From positions 41,983,348 through 42,047,347 of the forward strand of contig NC_134102.1 in assembly GCF_000715075.1 (NCBI RefSeq): a stretch of DNA of 64,000 bases. The letters are read 5' to 3'. The notes below the pieces were generated by a model. It had not been told where the DNA came from. It saw only the letters and a list, made by a program, of their open reading frames with translations, and searched no databases. This DNA comes from Nicotiana tabacum (Eukaryota; Streptophyta; Magnoliopsida; Solanales; Solanaceae). Positions 1-12,716 of this stretch are shown here, piece by piece (position 1 is the stretch's first letter; the number at the start of each line of letters is the position of its first letter). The position numbers were made by a program, and so were the translations under genes.

Positions 1-699
1 AAAACACCAAAATAACATCCGTAACCACGAATCAAACACCAAAATACATGAAAATTACAATGAAACTCAAGATTCGTTAAATTCAAAACCAAGCGTCTGA
101 TTCTTACAAAACCAACTCGGAATGACACCAAACTTTGCAGACAAGTTTCAAAAGACAAAACATACCTATTCCAACTCCCGAAACCAAAATCCGAAACCGA
201 TAGCCATAAAGTTAACCTACAATAAACTTAAGAAACTTCTAAACCTTCAAATTGCCAACTTTCGGCAAAGCAAGCTAAATCAACTTAGGAACATCCGAAT
301 CCAATTTTGCGCATACGCCTGAGTCTGAAATTACCATACGAACCTATTGGAACCATCAAAATATCATTTCGTGGTCGATTTCACAAAAGTCAAACCTCGG
401 TCAACATTTTTAACTTAAGCTTCTAAACTGAAAACTAATTGATACAATTCAAACCAAAACCTTTTCGAAATGAAATCAACCATCCCCGCAAGTCATAAAA
501 CATCAAGTACACATACGGGAAGCTTGAAAAGGGGGAAACAATACTCAAATACACAAAACGACCGACCGTACACCATTTATATTTGAAAGGAACATAATGG
601 TGTCAATACAAACCACCACAAGAGTGTGCATGGTATTGGAGGAAAATATGTGATATCAAGACCAAGTTTGCGCCTGGATTTTATCATAATGGATAGCAT
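1..699. other. AT-rich DNA without a recognised gene
   Basis: The stretch is AT-rich and has only short chance ORFs (for example 122-322 plus and 577-762 minus). Neither shows a recognisable domain. The last part, from about 590, may be diverged upstream sequence of the LINE remnant that follows, but I could not read a convincing protein there. Confidence 0.5.
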
Positions 700-871
700 C
701 ATCAAAGCAGCCAGTATACCGTGAAGAAGGGATATGAGTAGAGGAGAGAAAAGTTGGATCAATGGCCTTACAAAAGATGGATATAGAATAAAAACAATGT
801 TGCTAAATATAGTTTTATATGTTAGTTAGTCATGCGACAAAGAATGCTCACACTAGATAGGCTGAATATGT
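700..871 (+). pseudogene. LINE (non-LTR retrotransposon) RT remnant, part left of the CACTA insertion
   Basis: Degenerate plus-strand coding sequence. The clear part starts at the ATG at 832 and reads MRQRMLTLDRLN, which resembles the conserved segment before the zinc-binding module of plant non-LTR reverse transcriptases. Upstream, near 715, YTVKKGYE followed by a stop fits the preceding segment of the same protein, although the frame between the two is broken. The sequence stops at the CACTA terminus at 872. If the transposon and one copy of its TGT duplication are removed, the frame runs straight into 12741. Family assignment comes from recalled motifs. An alignment to plant LINE proteins would confirm it. 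Confidence 0.6.
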
Positions 872-895
872 CACTACAAGCAATTGAGGATACGA
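872..895 (+). repeat. CACTA left terminal inverted repeat
   Basis: Begins CACTACAAG and is preceded by the target duplication TGT. It pairs with the right end with four mismatches in 24 positions (positions 10, 13, 16 and 17). Confidence 0.95.
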
Positions 896-1255
896 CGACA
901 TTTATTTAGTGACTATTGAAATAAATGTCGGAAAAAAAGATGTTTTTGACATTTATGACAAAATATCGTAAAAACTACGACATTTGATATAAATTGTCAT
1001 AGAAATAATGACATTTGATACTAAATATCGTAAAAAAATGACATTTTATACGAAATGTCGTCGGAACAATGACATTTTTTGAAGAAATGTCGTAAAAAGT
1101 ACGACATTTGCTACAAAATATCGTAAAAACTAGACATTTGATACAAAATGTCGTAAAAAAGATGACATTTGGTACAAAATGTCATAAAAATGACATTTGA
1201 TGCAAAATTTAGTAAAGATACGACACTTATATCAAATGTTGTAAAAACATTTTGA
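893..1255. repeat. Left subterminal repeat array of the CACTA
   Basis: More than ten degenerate units of about 25-30 bp. Each has a GACATTT half and an AAATGTCG half around an A/T spacer, often followed by TAAAAA. Because the halves are reverse complements, most units are imperfect palindromes. In En/Spm such subterminal repeats are binding sites for the TNPA protein. That role is inferred here from position and layout. Confidence 0.9.
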
Positions 1256-1443
1256 TACAACTGACAAAAAATAAAATCATACTTTAAATGTCATATTATT
1301 TGTCGGTAGTTACGAACATTTACATATACTATTGAAAATTTCTCTAATTTTTCGAAGTTTAAATCATTCTTTGTCTAAAAAGATCATCCTTTATATTTAA
1401 TATTTAATTAGTGATAATTACCTATAACATAGACGATTTCTCT

Positions 1444-1523
1444 CTCCCTCCGGGATAAGGGTAAGGTCTGCGTACACTCTACCCTCCCCATACCCTACTT
1501 GTGGGATCATATTGGTTTGTGTT

Positions 1524-1560
<37 letters not shown>
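1444..1560 (+). mobile_element. 5'-truncated TS SINE
   Basis: This is the 3' half of a Solanaceae TS-type SINE. The conserved GGTAAGGTCTGCGTACACTCTACCCTCCCC-type segment is followed by a (TTG)n tail. It is flanked by near-identical 15-bp target duplications (1429-1443 and 1561-1575, ATARACGATTTCTCT with one mismatch), which shows that it inserted as a truncated copy. It lies inside the CACTA, left of the transposase gene. Confidence 0.88.
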
Positions 1561-1575
1561 ATAAACGATTTCTCT

Positions 1576-3819
1576 TATTGTTGATTAATATTTTAAAAGG
1601 TTAATTCGTCTAGGACTAGCTCCTGGCTAAGCATTTGCAACGGCTCAAGTGTAGGGCTTAATTTGTGAGGCTTATATCCCAAACATATGGTTATGCGCCC
1701 TAAACACGCCGATCGCTCAGCGTTCGAGGCTCACTCAACAATTACTAGGTAAATCATATGTTAAAATTTCTAATTAATAGTGTTGACCCTCAAAATACAT
1801 TAACAATTGAATGATCTTATCTCAAATAACGAGTCATAGTATTGCATATTTACTAAGTGAGAATATCGTGAGGGTGAATATCATTTGAACATTTTTTCTG
1901 AATATATATATAGCCGAACTTTATATCTTCACTCGCTATAATTGGGTTTTTTTCTTAGTTTTTTTATCTCCCAAAATTATTACGAGACTTTTATTATTTT
2001 ACTATTTAAAAGTAATTTTATATTTATTTATGAAGGAGTAATATTTTGAATTATAATATTAATAAAGTTTATTGATTATTTACTTTTAGGAAGGTAACTA
2101 AATTTGTAGTTTGATAATAATATATAACCTTTAGCCTTTTAGGGAAGTAATAAAATGTGTTTTTTGATAATAATTTTAACACTATTGCATTATTTATACT
2201 TGTAAAACTGTTAGATATTTTGATTTTTTAAGAGTTTGCTTAATCCTTTGATTTTTTTAAACTTTTAATGTACTTTCTATCTTTTTATTTTCTTTTCGAT
2301 TTCTTAAACTAAAAATATAAAGATTCACGAAGCTTACAACTCACCTGATATTAAATAAAATTTCCATGTCGTATCACGTTAAAATATTGTGCCTATTTAA
2401 AACTTTTTATTAAAATATCAATGTTTAGTAAAAATATATATATTATTATTACTACTACTTACTAGATGTTGGATTTATTTAAAGATGAAATATTTAAAAT
2501 AAAACAAAAATATTGATAGAACCAAGGAACCCACCATTGACCACAATTTAAAACATAAGTGAAATTAGCCGTACTCCAAGCCTTAGAAGTCCTCAGTACC
2601 TATCCGCTCTTTTTTCAATCTAAATCTCGAATCGGGTTTGGCACAAAATCTCAAATTGGGTTTGGCCAGAATTTCTACAAGGAGCTATGTATGGAGAGTA
2701 TTGGAGATTTAGAAGGAAAAGATTTTGGCGGTAAGAATTTTGCTTCCCTCCTCTCAATTCTAAAAAATACAGTTTCCTTCCTTAGTTAGAATTCTTCAAA
2801 AAACCTAATATTTTACATTTGGCTGTGCTATAATAGATACTTGGAGAAGAAAAAAGTTATATCACCCAGGTTTTTGCTACTGAGATTTCACAAAGCTTAT
2901 TTTCTACAAAGTCAAGGTACCAGTTTAGTTGACAAATTTCTTTTTTTTTTCTTAGTTGTTTGGATTTGGGTTAACAGATTTCTTTCTTTTTCTTAATTTT
3001 TCGGATTTGGGTTAAACATTTTCTTTCTTTTTCTTAGTTGTTCGGATTTTTTTTGAAGAATGTTAATCTTTTTAACCCGATAAAGGAAGAGAGTCCCGTA
3101 GGTTGTTTGGCCAACATAGAAATAGTATATTGATTTAAATATAAAAGAACAGATAAATAATAAAGAACACAATAGACCTAGATTTTTATAGGCAACTCTA
3201 ACTTATTTGGGGATGAGACATAGTTTGACGAATTGATGGATGGAAGAAAGTTCGTTTTTTTGGGGCAGTTCTTTAATTTGTTTTGCTTTATTCATATCTC
3301 TAATATGAGATTTTTGTGTTCTAAAAATACTTAGTAGGTTTCCTCTTTCCTAGTTGTTTAGAAGTTTGCTTGCAAAGTGTTTGTAATACTTAAACTTTAT
3401 GTATAGAAACAATGGTACTATTTGAAAAGATTGGATTAGTATGATGTCATTTACTAGTTCAATCTAAAATAGAGCTAAATCAAGTTCAATCAAACATCAA
3501 TTTGATACTTGTTTTTTAAAAGTTATATTTACTCAAGATGTCAATTATGGTATTCTATAGCTTGATTTTGCTTTGTCATGATAAAATATTATATATTGTG
3601 GCAATAGAGTGAAATAGTTTGTAAGATTCATTTTTGAAAAAAACTAAAGAAACTAGATATGTTTTTTTTCCATGCCTTGAATGAACACATTTGTATAGTC
3701 ATTAGTAAAGTGTATAAATTAAAATAAATATTTGTATTCTGCGATATACTCTTTGTAGTTTCTATCTATAATTAATCTCTTTTAGTTGATTATTTTGCTA
3801 TATATATAGGTTATTCTTA
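1576..3819. other. CACTA non-coding region upstream of the tnpD-like gene
   Basis: AT-rich sequence with no convincing ORF. The 2559-2789 plus ORF looks like chance. Around 1600-1760 there is a short GC-richer block containing GCCGATCGCTCAGCG that may be a further small dispersed repeat, but I could not define its ends. Confidence 0.45.
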
Positions 3820-6800
3820 ATGGATAAGAGTTGGATAAACATATCGAATAGGAATGATCCTTTATATGAGAATGGAGCCAAAAAGTTTCTTTATTTTGCC
3901 TCATTAGATAGGCCTAATGCATTTGAAATCTTGTGTCCATGTCGAAAGTGTCGTAATATGAAATTTATCCCGAAAGAGTTGATTGTTGAACATATTGTGG
4001 TTGATGGATTTCTACCTAGTTACGTTAATTGGATTTTTTCATGGTGAGACATTATCTTCATGAATGCCTGTGGATAGATTAGATAGAGGTGATGAGATAA
4101 AAGACTTGGTGCATGATGCTTTTGGAGTTCCTCCTATTAGTGACTTTATTAATACGGACACTCGTGGTGATAGTTTTGGTGGGTCAAATCAACATAATGT
4201 GGGATTTGATAAGAAAACAGAGAAGTTTTTTAACTTATTGAAGGAAGCTGAGCGTGAATTATATCCCGGAAGCAAATATTCACTTCTTTCTTTTCTTGTT
4301 CGTCTATTACATTTAAAGTGTCTCAATTGGTAGAGTAACAATTCATTTTCCATGCTATTAGAGTTGTTAAAAGATGTGTTTCCTGAAGGTGAAATGTCAC
4401 TTAAGTCCTTTAATGATGCAAAAAAAATTATTAAAGATTTAGGATTCGAATACAAAAAAATAAATGAGTGTCCAAATGATTGTATGATCTATTGGAGTGA
4501 GACAAAAGATCGAACTGATTGTAAGTTTTGTAAAGCTCCAAGATACAAATAATTTGTAGGTGAATCTAGAAGTTTGGAAACCTCAAAAATTCCAGCAAAG
4601 GTGTTTAGATACTTTCCATTGATACAGAGGCTTCAAAGATTATTTATGTCATCTAAAACATCTACTGATATGAGATGGCATGCAGAAGGTCGCACTAAAG
4701 ACGGGGTAATGTGGCATCCTGCTGATAGTATTGCTTGGAGAAAATTTGATGAATCGCATCAAGATTTTTCTCAAGATCCTCAAAATGTTAGACTTGGATT
4801 GGCTTCAGATGGATTTAATCCATTCAAGTCTATGTCTATCTCACATAGTACATGGCCAGTTGTCTTGGTTTCATATAACTTGCCACCATGGTTGTGCATA
4901 AAGCAACCATACATGATATTATCAATGATTATTGATGGCCCTCATGCACCGGGCAATGATACTGATGTCTATCTACGACCGTTAATTGATGAGTTAAAAG
5001 AATTGTGGGTTGGTGTTGACACTTATGATGCATCAAAGAATCATATGTTTCAAATGCGTACTTCATTGCTTTGGACAGTCAGTGATTTTCCAGCACTAGG
5101 TAACTTATCAGGATATGGTGTGAAAACTAGATATGCTTGTCCATGTTGTCTGAACAAGACTAAATTTCTGAGATTGAAATATGGGCGAAAATATTGTTTC
5201 ATGTCGCGCATGCGATGGTTACCCCATGGGCACAAGTTTCGAAAAGATAAAGTTTAGTTTGATTATTTTAAGGAGTTAGAGGCAGCACCTAAATGTTTGT
5301 CATTTATTGAAGTTCTTAAGCAATTGAAAGGTATTAAAAATAAATTCGGAAAATGTCCATCGATCAAATCCCAGAAAAGAAAATGGAAGAATTCTGATCA
5401 TGTTGATGATGCCATGTTGCAATATTTATGGAAGAAAAAGAGCATATTTTTTGAGTTAGACTACTGAAAAGATAATATGATTCGTCATAATCTTGACACA
5501 ATGCATATTGAAAAGAATGTATTTGACAATATATTTTGGACATTACTAAATATTGACGGGAAAGGAAAAGACAATCTGAATTCTCGTTTGGATTTACAAG
5601 AGATGGGGATTCGAAAGGCGTTGCACCCTAAACAAAGAGCTAATGGCAAATACTATCTACCTCCGGCATGTTTCACCTTAAGCAATGCACAAAAAGATAT
5701 GCTCTTACAAGTTTTAAGAGATGTGAAAGTACCGGATGGATATGCTTCAAATATATCATGTTGTGTTGATCTTAAGCAACGCACTGTGCATGGATTGAAG
5801 AGTCATGACTGCCATATTTTAATGCAACAACTCCTTCGTATTGCTTTGCGAGGCCTCCTTCCCATGAATGTCCTTAAGCCAATTATCGAATTAAGTAACT
5901 TTTTTAGGGGCATTTGTTCAATAGTTATGAATATAGGTGAATTAGAAAAGCTCCAAGATCGAGTTGCAATAACTCTTTGTCATTTGGAGAGAATATTTCC
6001 TCCATCTTTTTTTGATATCATGGAACATCTAGCCATCCATTTAGCTGAAGAGGCAAAGATTGGTGGACCTCCACAATACCGTTCGATGTGGGCATTTGAA
6101 AGGTACCATTTCGTTATTCTTATTTACAGTACTTATGAAGTATTATATTGAACTATAATATTATTTATTATTTTAGGTACTTGCTTACTCTTAAAAATTA
6201 TGTGAGGAGTAGAAGCCATCCAAAAGGTTCAATTGCAGAGGGATATTGGATAGAAGAGTGCATGACATTCTGCTCAAGATATTTACATGATATGAAAACA
6301 AAATTAAATGGACCTTTAAGAAATTATGATTTGTATAATGAGATTCCAAATCAATAGGCTCGTCAATCAACTAAAATTGACGGGTTTACGCTTGATGACA
6401 TTACCCATGCCCAAGCACACAGATATATTTTATTTAATTCTGCTACCACAACTCCATATCGCGAGTAAGTATCAATAATATTCTGCTTTATAATTAATTA
6501 TTATGTTATAATATTTATAATTTCTTCATTAAGTTTTTATGTGTTTTACTTTTGCAGTGAGCATATAAAAGAAATCAAGAAGCAAAATCCTCGTCTATCG
6601 AGACATGATGTGGATCAGATTCACAATGAAAATTTTCACATATGGTTTAGAAAATATGTAATTATGAACCAGCTAAAATGCATTTACACACACACACACA
6701 CTATATAGAATATCATTTTATAATTAGTTCTTGCTTATTTATAATTGATAGGTTGAGAAGATACATATGGCAGGTGAGCAAATACCAAAAGAAATTCAAA

Positions 6801-7459
6801 ATCTAATTATTGGCCCATCAAAGCAAGCAAAAAGGATGAGCGGATACATAAGTAATGGAGTTAGATACCTAAAAAAGCCTCGTGATGCAAAGCTAAAAAT
6901 ACAAAATAGTGGTTATGGTAAAGGCTGCCACTCAGAGCTATGCAAGCGCAAGAGACAGAAATCCCATATTAGTAGAAGTCACCTTTTATGAAATTCTCAC
7001 GGACATAATTGAGTTGTATTATACCGCAAACCTCAAGTTTATTCTATTTAGATGTGAATGGGTAGACAATAACAAGGGGCTTATTGTGGACGATGATTAT
7101 GGATTTACTCTTGTTAATTTTTCTCATCTACTCTACAAAAGGCAGCACCCGTCAAATGAACCTTTCATCTTTGCTTCTCAAGCTCAACAGGTGTTTTATG
7201 TCTATCATCCAATGGCAAAAGAATGGCAGATTGTAGTTGAAATTAAACCAAGAGGTTTTTGTAATTTAGGTGAAAACAAACTAGCAAATGAGCATATGGA
7301 ATAGCACATGGAATTGTGGCCAGAACAACAGCTGGATGATACTATATTTGAAAATGAAGAGGATATTGAATGGGTTAGAGAAGGTGTGCGGGAATAGAAA
7401 TTGACCCACTTACTTTGGAAAGTAATGAGACATATGATGAAGAAGACGACATATCTTAG
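3820..7459 (+). pseudogene. CACTA tnpD-like (TNP2 / Transposase_21) transposase, broken
   Basis: The order of pieces matches a plant TNP2 transposase. A Transposase-associated domain begins at the ATG at 3820 (MDKSWI, with CPCRKC). Next comes a short CPNDC/CKFC cysteine segment near 4470-4540, then the Transposase_21 domain at about 4660-5240 (DGFNPF, LPPW, then CPCC). IRHNLDTMHIEKNV at 5477 leads into a DUF4218-like region (to about 6340). A DUF4216-like domain (CEWVDN, YGFT, FYVYHP) covers about 7020-7260. A GT-AG intron fits 6103-6176. Disabling lesions are visible: a 1-nt change in a T run near 4031 shifts the frame, TAG occurs at 5255-5257, and TGA replaces the Trp codon of the YWK motif at 5465-5467. 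Further stops follow. The enzyme would cut and rejoin CACTA ends; this copy should be inactive. Confidence 0.9.
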
Positions 7460-7681
7460 TTACTTTTATTATTTTTGTCATTATTTTAGTAAAGATTGTT
7501 ATTGAACATATATAGATCATCGTGTTGGGGATTTCTTACTATGCGTTTTAGTTGTTTAAATCTCGTATGTGCATGTGTCTTTTTGTTTGGCTTGTTAGTT
7601 TGATATTATTTTATACTTTTGGATAGTAGAAAATATTTTTTAATTTTGCAGGAACTATAGTATTTGAGCAAATTTATTGTG

Positions 7682-10600
7682 ATGGCAAGAAAAAGACAGA
7701 GAACTTCCAGTCAAGAAATGCTTCTGCCTGATTTTTCGGAGTAACAAGAAGAACAAATGGGAGGTGCGGCAATGCCTCAACCACCTCAAAACTGGCCACA
7801 AAATGAAGTACAAGCTATCCGATCTGGTAAATCAAGAAATGATTCACATGAAATAGAAAATTCCCTAGGTACTTATTATGTATAATATCTTATCTTTCTT
7901 GAATAGTTACACTTTGTATATTTGTACATTTTTTCATAAGAAACCTCTTTTTTATATTTGGTTATTACAGACTCTAGTGTTAGTGAAGAGCAATCTAAGC
8001 GACCTAGGGATCCTACTATGATGCACTCAGGATGGGGAAAAGATGGTGGCATTTTACATGTTGAGTTCAATGATCTTAGCCAAGCTATTAGGCCTGATGC
8101 AGCTAGATTGAGTTCAAAACTTGGTGTCATAGCACGAAATGGCATTTTAGCTCCCTTAAATCATAAAGATTGGAGGCTTGTGCCTAAACTGTACAAGAAT
8201 AGGATATGGGCTCATATTAAGGTGCTTAAAAAAATAAAAAAAAATATTATATACTAAGATGCTTATTGATATTATGCTTTTATACATGTGTTATATGTTG
8301 ATATTTGCAGGAAAATACTGATGCTACTGAGGATATGAGACGTATGTTGATGATATCGGTTGGATCTAAATGGAAAGAATGGAAGCATGAAGCAAAAATG
8401 ATCGGTTATGAGCCATATAACAACGATATTGAACGCTTATCTAAATGTCCAGATAGGATAGAAGAAGACCAGTGGAATGCATTAGTTCATTATTGGAGCT
8501 CTAATGAAGCAAAGGTATTCTCCGAGTATCAAGCATCTTCTTCTCTTGCTCTTAGCACATGCTATTAGCGCATTCCGTATGCGGATCACACTTTTTCCTT
8601 TAAATATTTTTATGCTTTTCCTCTGTCATTCTTCTTACTTTTTATCTTTTTTCTTTTAAAAAAATTTGGTCATGAATTATCTCTAATATATAAAATTATG
8701 TGTAACTTTTCTAGGAAAAAAGCGAGAGGAACAAAAAAAGTCGAAGGAAGTTGAGTATGCCACACACATCAGGAAGAAAAAGTCATTCTCAAATTATAGA
8801 TAATGTATGCCATGTTTGCTATAAGCTTTCTGCAATTTATATATCAATACTTATTTTCTTGAATATATTTGTAATTCATTTTTTACTATTTAAACAGATG
8901 ACAAAGAAGAATGGTGTAAAACCAAGTCGTATCGAGGTGTTCAAAGAAACACGTACGAGAAAGAATAAACAACCAATAAATGAGATAGCTAATGAAACTA
9001 TGGTAAATTCTCATTCTTTATGAATATAAAATTACTTTCTTTCCAATATAAAATTTTATTAACTTTTTATTGTTTTACCTTTTCTTTCCAAAAGAAAGAA
9101 ATGGATGAACTTGCTAAGGTGTATCCTGAGTTAAATATCCCTGGAAGTGCTCCCAATGATGTGTATGCACAGGTTATGGGATCAGACACTCATGAAAATG
9201 TTCGAACTCTAGGAAAAGGAGCAGCTCCAAGTTTTGTTTATGGCCCTGCATATAAACGATCCCAGGCTGAGCAAAGAGAATTTGATAGAAGGGTTGAGAT
9301 AGAAGTTGAAAAAGCTACCTCCGCCATAAGAATTGAGATGGAAGAAAAATTGTCTGAAGCAAATGAAAAAATAGAAGCGAAGGAGAAAAAGTTATTTGAA
9401 GCAAAATAAGAAATAAAAGAGATGGGAAAAAAATATTTGAAGCAACAAAGGATATGGAAGCAAAAATAGACGAGAAAGTAAAGTTGGGTATAGGTGCATA
9501 TCTAAAGTCTTTGGGTATTACTATTGGCTCAAATAGGAAATTATTTGGTAATGAGCAGGTAAAAAATATTGTGCTCTTTAGCAAAAATTTATTGTTTTTA
9601 AGATAATCTTGTAATTTAGTTTTCTTTTAATTGTAGTAATCTTCCTCTTTTGTGATAGGTTTCTGATAACTCAATGGACGATCACCAACAATCACTATCA
9701 CATGTTTCCGTTGTTCACACAAAGAAGGTGAGTTCGTAAGCTCATTTTAACTATATCTTTTTAACTATAAATTGTAAATTTATGTTATTATGGGTGTAGC
9801 CTTAGTTTATTGCTTTTACTTTCTGTTCGTGTCTAATTTCAACTTAAGAAAGTTATGTATATATTTTTTGGGTATGTACCTCACATGGGTTTCATGGATA
9901 GTTGCATTCCCATTTTAAAAAATCTTGGATTTGTAGCTTGTGCTATTTTGGGAAAATGTTAATTATAATCTTTTACGTGTCTACATTATATTGGAGTTAT
10001 TGCCTAAGGGTTTAATTGTGCTGGTTGCACTTTAACCAGATTGGCTCCGATAATTTCAAAAGAAGAATGCTTTGTTTAAGCACACATAGTCGGTTTAAGT
10101 TATTGGTAAAAACTTTGCAGTGACCGAGTATTTTTCCTTCTCTTGCGTATGTGCATTTGATTGAAATTCAAGCTGTAATATACGTGGGTGGTCAGTGATA
10201 GTTGCTAAAGTTTGTGGCGCTGTGATGATCATACAGGCTAACAGTGGGCCCTAAGCCAGCAGGGGAAAATCAGAGTGGATTAGTTTTAATAGCCTGGGTT
10301 ATCATCTTCATTGTTTCTCTCTAGCCAATTCCACATCATTTTTCCCTTTCTTCTCAACTGAATTATCTCTAACTTATTGACTCGGTGGTCTTTTGTAGGG
10401 ACATGGGTTTGTCTCCCTCTTTCAAGTAACTTTTATTGATAGGGAGATTTTCTTTAGGACAATTCCATGTAATCCTGTGACCTAAAGAAGTTAATGCAAC
10501 AATCAAATCTAAAAGGCGGTTTATGTTTGCCACATTTAGTTGCACAATTTGATTTATCTCTGCCATGGAAAAGAAAAATTACTTTACCAAGGGCTTAAGG

Positions 10601-11420
10601 ATTAAGAAAATGTTGTATTGGATTATGTAAAAGTTATTTGCTTATATTTATGGTTGGAGTGCGGCTGATTGGTCGTATAAAATAGGTCACATTGTAAGTT
10701 TTTACAAGTTTATTTTTGCTCATATATATGATTCAGTTGTTCTTTATTCACGTAGAAGGTTGGATTATTTTTTAACATCATATGATGTTTGATTTATAAG
10801 TTATTTAGTTTCTTCTCTTGCATATTTCTTATAAGGTTCAGAATTCTAATGTCTGCTTTTTTTTTTTGGATATGTGGCTATTATGTGCTGCTTGAGTGTA
10901 AAATAATCTGAAGGGTATATTCTGATGTATGGTTCATTTCATCTAGCTAAATTGATCTCTTACTTAAGAGATAATTAGTGGGTAGTTTTACTTGGCATAA
11001 AAGTCAAATTTCCTTTATCTTATTTAGCGACCTTATCTTCCAAATGCAATTAATAGAAGTATCTTGAGTGATTTTGGAGCTGTCATTACTAATTGCTTTA
11101 TAATTTCCTTTATCATATTGCTTTATAATATGTTTCATCTTGAGTGTTTCATATTAATAGAAATCACTCAAGATACTTCTGTTAAGATTTGTCCTGGCAG
11201 CAATTCTATTAATTGCATTTGGAATATATTAATTGCATTTGGAATATGTTAAGATCAAAACATAGTAATGACAGCTATAAAGTTTAAGATTTGTCCTGTT
11301 TTTTATATCTTGTATTCACAATTTTCTAAACTACCAGAGTAACCAATCTTATATTTCTTCACAGGTTAACATAATCAAGAAGACTGCAGTTAGTGAAGTT
11401 GGCACAAAGAAAAAGAAGTG
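7682..11420 (+). pseudogene. CACTA tnpA-like (Ptta/En/Spm Transposase_24) gene, broken
   Basis: The ATG at 7682 is followed by a basic MARKRQR start. Several exons with GT-AG borders follow: to about 7868, 7971-8220, 8310-8514, about 8715-8803, 8899-9002 and 9096-9558. Small exons are likely at 9659-9728 and near 11365-11419. The middle exons carry the Transposase_24 signature (WKEWKHEAKMIGYEPY and the following WNALVHYW), and the 9096-9558 exon ends in a charged coiled coil (VEIEVEKATSAIRIEMEEKL). Proteins of this family bind subterminal repeats. TAA at 7742-7744, TAA at 9407-9409 and a 1-nt shift in the A run at 9425-9431 break it. It follows tnpD by about 220 bp, the usual order in CACTA elements. 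The limits of the last exons are uncertain. Confidence 0.8.
11055..11276. repeat. Nested inverted and tandem repeats in a CACTA intron
   Basis: A perfect 20-bp inverted repeat pairs 11055-11074 with 11161-11180. A second arm of about 14 bp pairs 11078-11091 with 11263-11276. A perfect 20-bp tandem repeat lies at 11208-11227/11228-11247. The motif AAGATTTGTCCTG also occurs twice. This looks like a rearranged small element within the long last intron of the tnpA-like gene. Confidence 0.7.
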
Positions 11421-12175
11421 GGTAAGTTTGAAAAAATTACAAGATTCTTGTTCTTCCTTTTCAAAGGGAGAAACCCTTCATGTTATAGTTTGCAAAACTT
11501 ATAAAACATTCATTAGTTTTCAACTCACTATACCATTTACGGAAACTAATATTTCAAAATTCAACCCTCCTCTCCCACATCCCCCACATCCCCCACAACC
11601 AAAAAAATATCTTCAACTGCATTATAATATTAGATTATTTCAGTTGTTGTTGGGTTTGGGCCGTTGCGTTCACTTTGTTGGATTTTTTGCTTTATGTTGC
11701 CTGTTTCTTTCTCTCTTCAGCTGCTAGTATTACATTTATTATCAATTTGTTTCTCTTTTAGAACCTCAATCAGTTATTATTTTTCGTATTCCAATTGTTT
11801 TGGAGGAGGAAAGAATTCACTTTATTAAAAAGTTATAATTCTTTTTGTTTTTTTGCGACTTCTTGTGCAGCATTTTTGAAGGAAGTGATACATGTCAATT
11901 ACTGGCAATGAAAAGCTTGACTTGTGGATAGTTGGTTTTATAAGATTTAGTCTAGAAGTTAAGGAAATTAATTCGAATTAGGAGTGATCTTAACGTACTT
12001 ACACGCTGAAGTTACTATCTTTTATGATTTAGTTAGATTTGAGTTTTACGTGAGAACAAATTATTTGATTTGACATATCTATCTTGTACTAAGTATATTT
12101 TATACTGCTACTTTATTCTTTGGTTACAGTATTAAAAGATATTTTCTTTACATTTATTTCATGTTTGTTATAAAA

Positions 12176-12716
12176 GTTTGACATTTGTGAATGTAAATGA
12201 TGATGAAACAAAACAGAACATTATTATTTACATTCTAAAAAATATGATACCTATATTAATTTAAATGTCAAACATTTAATGCGACATTTTGCTATATTGT
12301 AAAAGATATGTCACTAATTTTTTAAATGACATTCACGTAAAGTGGATACGACATTTTGTATATGTTGTGAATTTTCTTATTGACATTTACCGAAATGTCG
12401 GAAATTTTAATATGACATTTTGTGAAGATCATACGTAAATGTCGTATTTGTTTAGTAACATTAATGTAAATGTCGAAAATTTTAAGTGACGTTTCTCCTA
12501 GATGTCGTAAATTAAACGTCGTAACATTCTTACCGATATTTACCTAAATATCATAAATTAAATATCATAAATTTCTTATTGACATTTATCTAGATGTCGT
12601 AAAATAAGTGTCATAAATTTTTTATCGACATTGAAATTAACGATATTTGATGCAAATGTAAATTAAATGTCGGTAAATGAATTTGTGACATTTAAACAGC
12701 TTAGTACAACATTTAT
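12176..12716. repeat. Right subterminal repeat array of the CACTA
   Basis: Many short units built on ACATTT(A)CC-TAGATGTCGTAAATTAA and variants, with the same GACATTT/AAATGTC core as the left array. Proximity to the right terminus and the shared core support TNPA-type binding sites. Confidence 0.88.

Noticed and set aside
577..762. Hydrophobic minus-strand ORF
   Set aside because: Overlaps what is probably LINE coding sequence on the plus strand; no family similarity and no supporting start context.
893..1255. Regularly spaced short repeats reminiscent of a CRISPR array
   Set aside because: The repeats are degenerate, spacers are not unique, the setting is a plant transposon end, and the same core recurs at the other terminus.
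2559..2789. 76-codon plus-strand ORF upstream of tnpD
   Set aside because: No domain, repeated SQIGFG/SRIGFG is local, and the position is upstream non-coding sequence of the CACTA.
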